Assembly (NCBI GenBank): GCA_963721435.1
Contig: CAVRJC010000006.1
Span: 496,001-560,000, forward strand
DNA: 64,000 nt
Direction: 5' to 3'
DNA from: CAVRJC01 sp963721435
GTDB taxonomy: Bacteria > Actinomycetota > Acidimicrobiia > IMCC26256 > DASPTH01
Position numbers and translations under genes: made by a program. This document shows, one piece after another, positions 60,366 to 64,000 of the stretch. Under the pieces are notes generated by a model. The model saw only the letters and a program-made list of their open reading frames with translations. It was not told the origin of the DNA and searched no databases. Every line of letters begins with the position of its first letter. Within the stretch, counting starts at the first letter, position 1.

Positions 60366-61976
60366 ATGCCGCGGGTGCGCTCGGTCCTGATCGTCGGAGG
60401 CGGGTCGTCGGGGTGGATGGCCGCGTCGGGCCTGCAGCACGCGCGGCCCGAGCTGGACATCACGCTGGTCGAGTCGAGCGACGTGCCGACCGTCGGCGTC
60501 GGTGAGGCGACGCTCAATTCGTTCCACAGCTTCCTCCTGAGCGTCGGGCTGCACGAGGACGAGTTCCTGTACGCGGTCGGGGGTGCGATCAAGCTCGGCA
60601 TCCGCTACCGGGGTTGGTCCGCGCGCGACTACTGGCACCCGTTCGGCGAGGTGATGTTCCCGCGTCCGTTCCTCGACCGGTGGATGGCCGACCGCGCCGC
60701 CGGCTCCGGAGCGCGGTTCGACGTGCCGTTCGACGAGTACGGCGGCCTCGGCACCTGGCACCTCGCCGGCGCGTACCGCGCGCCGAAACAGGTCGGCGAT
60801 CCGGAGTACGACACCCGCTCGGTGCTGTACGGGTACCACATGGACGCGGGCCAGTTCGCCGAGTTGCTGAAGCAGCGCGCGCGTGCCGACGGCGTGCACC
60901 ACATCGTCGACCATGTCGTCGGCGTCGACCGCGGGCCCGACGGGATCGCCGGCGTGCACACGCGTGAGCGAGGCACGCTCACCGCGGATCTCTACGTCGA
61001 CTGCTCGGGGTTCCGCAGCCTGTTGCTCGGCGACGCGCTGGCCGAGCCGTTCGAGTCGTTCTCGCAGTATCTGCCGAACGACTCGGCGGTCGCGTTCGGG
61101 CGGCTGCGCGGCACCGAGAACCCGCTGCGGCCGTTCACCACTGCCAACGCGATGCAGCACGGCTGGTCGTGGAACATCCCGTTGTGGGCGCGTGACGGCA
61201 CCGGCTACGTGTACTCGGCGGCGTTCTGCGACCGCGCCGCCGCCGAGCGCGAGATGGTGGCGTTCCTCGGCACCGAGGCGGAGCTCACGGAGCCCAATCA
61301 CCTCACCATGCGAGTGGGCAAGAGCCGGCGCACGTGGGTCGGCAACTGTGTCGCGGTCGGGCTCGCGGGCGGCTTCATCGAGCCGCTCGAGTCGACCGGC
61401 CTGCTGACGGTCGAGATCGGTGTCGATCAGCTCGCGCAGACGCTCGAGGGTGGCGACTTCGACGACGGCCTGCGCGACGCGTTCAACGACGGCTTCAGTC
61501 AGCTCTACGACAACATCCGCGACTTCCTCGTCTTGCACTTTCGCACCGCGGCGCGCCGCGACACCGAGTACTGGCGCGCGTGCACCGGCGACCCGTTGAT
61601 GGTGCCCGCGCGTGTCGCCGACTTCATCGAACGGTGGCAGCACGGCGAGGTGCCGTGGACCGCGCCGTGGCCGTTCGCGGTCGGGTCGTGGATGTACATC
61701 CTCGACGGCAACGGCATGCGCCCAGGCGCGCCCGCGCGCGCGGGTCGTGTGCCCGACGCGCAGGACGCGCGCGCGAGGCAGCGGCTCGCCGATCGGATGC
61801 GATTGGGCGCGACGTTGCCCTCGACCCGCGAGTTCCTCGCCGATCTGCGCGCGCGCTACGAAGCCGGGGACCGAGCCGAGACGACGCTCCCGACCACCGA
61901 CGACGTGTGGCGTGCGAACTACGAGCGGAGCTTCTGGGGCCCCGAGCACGAGGCCTTCGTGCACGGCGCGCGATAG
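60366..61976 (+). CDS. Flavin-dependent (tryptophan-halogenase-type) halogenase
   Basis: 536-residue FAD-dependent halogenase. FAD loop GGGSSGW (11-17); the catalytic Lys76 in GGAIKLGIRYRGW; the halogenase signature WSWNIP (267-272); and the Glu in FIEPLESTG (Glu342). These match the tryptophan-halogenase family, which chlorinates or brominates aromatic substrates. No non-ribosomal peptide or polyketide gene is visible near it, so the substrate may be a free metabolite. GGAGGG lies about ten bases before the ATG. Converges with the methyltransferase gene. Confidence 0.88.
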   Translation: MPRVRSVLIVGGGSSGWMAASGLQHARPELDITLVESSDVPTVGVGEATLNSFHSFLLSVGLHEDEFLYAVGGAIKLGIRYRGWSARDYWHPFGEVMFPRPFLDRWMADRAAGSGARFDVPFDEYGGLGTWHLAGAYRAPKQVGDPEYDTRSVLYGYHMDAGQFAELLKQRARADGVHHIVDHVVGVDRGPDGIAGVHTRERGTLTADLYVDCSGFRSLLLGDALAEPFESFSQYLPNDSAVAFGRLRGTENPLRPFTTANAMQHGWSWNIPLWARDGTGYVYSAAFCDRAAAEREMVAFLGTEAELTEPNHLTMRVGKSRRTWVGNCVAVGLAGGFIEPLESTGLLTVEIGVDQLAQTLEGGDFDDGLRDAFNDGFSQLYDNIRDFLVLHFRTAARRDTEYWRACTGDPLMVPARVADFIERWQHGEVPWTAPWPFAVGSWMYILDGNGMRPGAPARAGRVPDAQDARARQRLADRMRLGATLPSTREFLADLRARYEAGDRAETTLPTTDDVWRANYERSFWGPEHEAFVHGAR

Positions 61977-61995
61977 GTGTGAACGTGGATCGGGA

Positions 61996-62769
61996 TCAGG
62001 TACGGGTCGCCCAGCACACGTCGGTGCGATAGGGGAGCGTGACCTCGGCCGCGGTCGCGGTCGCCGGGTCGGTGGCGAGCACCCGTCGGATCTCGTCGAG
62101 GAACGCGCGCTGGTCGTCGGGGGCGAGTGCGCCGACGTGGCTGATGCTGCGCACGCGGTCGACGACCTGCTCGGGTGTCATCCGTTGCTCGTTCGGGAAC
62201 GTCGCCGCGACCGGCGCCGCGAACCACGCCTGGTCACGGAACACGTCGGCCTGCGCCTCCTTGTGCCCGCGCCACGGCGCCTCCCGCTCGATCTCGTCGA
62301 CGAGCGTCCAGACGCTGTCGACCCACCGCACCGAGCGGTCGCGGTGGTTGCCGAGCACACCGAGGCGGCCACCCGGTCGGAGCACGCGGTGCAGCTCGGC
62401 CAGCGCGGGCGCGCGGTCGAACCAGTGGATCGCCTGCGCCACCGTGATCGCGTCGAGCGACCCGGCGTGCAGTGGCAGCGCCTCCGCGACCGCGCCGAGC
62501 GCGGGAACGCCCGGCACCGCGTCCACGAGCTGCGCGCGCATCCCGTCGACGGGCTCCACCGCGAGCACGGTTGCTCCCGACGGCACGAGCAATCTCGTGA
62601 GCTTGCCGGTGCCTGCGGCGACGTCGGCCACCGTCGTCCCCGGCTCGAGCCCGAGCGCCTCGGTCAGCCACGCGACAGCCGGGGCCGGATAGGTCGGGCG
62701 GGCGCGTTCGTACGCACCCGCTTCCGACCCGAACCCCGCCGCGGCGACGTCGTGCACGCTCACTGCCAC
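61996..62769 (-). CDS. Class I SAM-dependent methyltransferase
   Basis: 257 residues. Motif I reads VADVAAGTGKLTRLL, with motif II AVEPVDGMRAQL and HWFDRAPALAELHRVLRPGGRL around motif III. This plan matches small-molecule methyltransferases of the UbiE/YcgJ type. The substrate is unknown. GTG start. It converges with the halogenase gene (19-base gap) and lies downstream of cysH on the same strand. Confidence 0.82.
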   Translation of the reverse strand: MAVSVHDVAAAGFGSEAGAYERARPTYPAPAVAWLTEALGLEPGTTVADVAAGTGKLTRLLVPSGATVLAVEPVDGMRAQLVDAVPGVPALGAVAEALPLHAGSLDAITVAQAIHWFDRAPALAELHRVLRPGGRLGVLGNHRDRSVRWVDSVWTLVDEIEREAPWRGHKEAQADVFRDQAWFAAPVAATFPNEQRMTPEQVVDRVRSISHVGALAPDDQRAFLDEIRRVLATDPATATAAEVTLPYRTDVCWATRT

Positions 62770-62796
62770 CCGATGACGGATGCTCGCCGGTTCGGG

Positions 62797-63533
62797 CTAC
62801 GACGCCTGGGAGGGCGTCCAGCCGTGGAGGCCGCACTCGAGCTTTCCGGTGCCGGCCCACCGACCGGCGCGAGGGTCTTCACCGGGCGCGACCGGCTTGG
62901 TGCACGGCCAGCAACCGATCGACGGGTAGCCCTTGTCGTGCAACGGGTGCTCGAGCAGGCCGCGGTCGGCGATGTAGCCGTCGATGTCGTCGTGGGTCCA
63001 CGGTGCGATCGGGTTGACCTTCACGATCCCGCGGCCCACGTCGAGGCTGACGATCGGCGCGTCGGCGCGCGTCGATGCTTCGTCGCGGCGGAGGCCGGTG
63101 AGCCACGCCTGCTTGCCCTGGAGCGCCCGCGCGAGCGGCTCGACCTTGCGCATCTCGCAGCACGAGTCGGGGTCGTTCTGCCAGAGGTTGTCGGGCGGGA
63201 TGAGCGGCTCGACGACTCGCACGTGGAGGCCGTAGCGCTCCTTCACCTGCTCGACGTACCAGAGCGTCTCCGCGAAGTGGTACTGCGTGTCGAGGAACAC
63301 GACTTCGATCTTCGGCGCGACCTGCATGGCGACGTCGATGAGCACGCAGTCCTGGAACGACGCCGCCAGCACCACGGTGTCACCGAAGCGGTCCCACGCC
63401 CAGCGCACGGCTTCGCTCGCGGGGAGCGTCTCCAGCTTCTCCGACATCACGGCGAGCTCGCCGAGATCGGGGACCGACGAGAAATGTGGCTCGTCGGCAT
63501 CCTCCGACTCGATGAACGGGCGCACGACGGAGC

Positions 63534-63537
<4 letters not shown>
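62797..63537 (-). CDS. cysH: Adenylyl-sulfate (APS) reductase CysH
   Basis: 246-residue thiol-dependent reductase of activated sulfate to sulfite. The iron-sulfur Cys pattern DSCCEMRK ... GCWPCTKP (CC...CxxC) is that of APS reductases (assimilatory, [4Fe-4S]) rather than PAPS reductase; the C-terminal ECGLHG carries the catalytic Cys. ATG 63537 overlaps the sulfite reductase stop (ATGA), so they are co-translated. Confidence 0.93.

Positions 63538-64000
<463 letters not shown>

Overview
The window is very GC-rich, almost fully coding DNA with many GTG starts. Its core gene order is that of a high-GC actinobacterium: rpmB, recG, rsmD-coaD-sepIVA-DUF177-rpmF, plsX-acpP-rnc-mutM, smc-ftsY-ffh, rpsP-KH-rimM-trmD-rplS-DUF2469-yraN, xerC-sigma-M23-rpsB-tsf-pyrH-frr, cdsA-dxr-rseP-ispG. 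The SepIVA-like and DUF2469 genes and the MhuD-like haem oxygenase point to Actinobacteria. The enoyl-CoA hydratase, amidohydrolase and SDR gene sets and an M23-lipase protein suggest a lineage such as Acidimicrobiia, but that placement is inference. No rRNA, tRNA, CRISPR array, phage or transposase was seen.

Layout. 1-12 kb is accessory metabolism: a truncated amidohydrolase, an SDR, galactokinase, membrane proteins, a PAC2 protein, a haem oxygenase, D-Ala-D-Ala ligase, an Lrp-type RAM protein, GTP-dependent PEP carboxykinase and a sulfatase. 12-32 kb is a dense housekeeping block covering ribosome biogenesis, fatty acid and phospholipid entry steps, DNA repair, chromosome condensation, and SRP with its receptor. 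32-39.5 kb is a catabolic insert: enoyl-CoA hydratase, two amidohydrolases, an SDR and an unrecognised hydrolase with a PKD-like tail. It separates yraN from comM-dprA, which lie on the opposite strand. 42-50 kb returns to core genes (xerC, a WhiG/FliA-type sigma factor, a secreted M23-like plus lipase-like fusion, rpsB-tsf-pyrH-frr). 50-55 kb holds a branched-chain amino acid type ABC transporter whose two permeases and second ATPase form one 998-residue polypeptide. 55-60 kb is cdsA-dxr-rseP-ispG (CDP-diacylglycerol, the MEP isoprenoid pathway, regulated proteolysis). 60-64 kb has a flavin-dependent halogenase, a methyltransferase and assimilatory sulfur genes (cysH and the end of a sulfite/nitrite reductase).

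Sequence quality. At least seven genes, including the near-universal smc and rsmD, are broken by single frameshifts, and ddl probably by an eighth. Most breaks lie in short G runs or CG-dinucleotide tracts. Indel errors in the assembly are the simplest explanation, so these genes are annotated over their full span with the break noted.

Regulation visible in the sequence. Several genes start 6-9 bases after a TAnnnT or similar -10 hexamer, which suggests leaderless transcripts. One 15-bp palindrome appears to drive two divergent leaderless genes. Strong hairpins follow pckG, rpmB, tsf and the liv binding-protein gene. A 72-bp triple tandem repeat fills the gap before rpsB.
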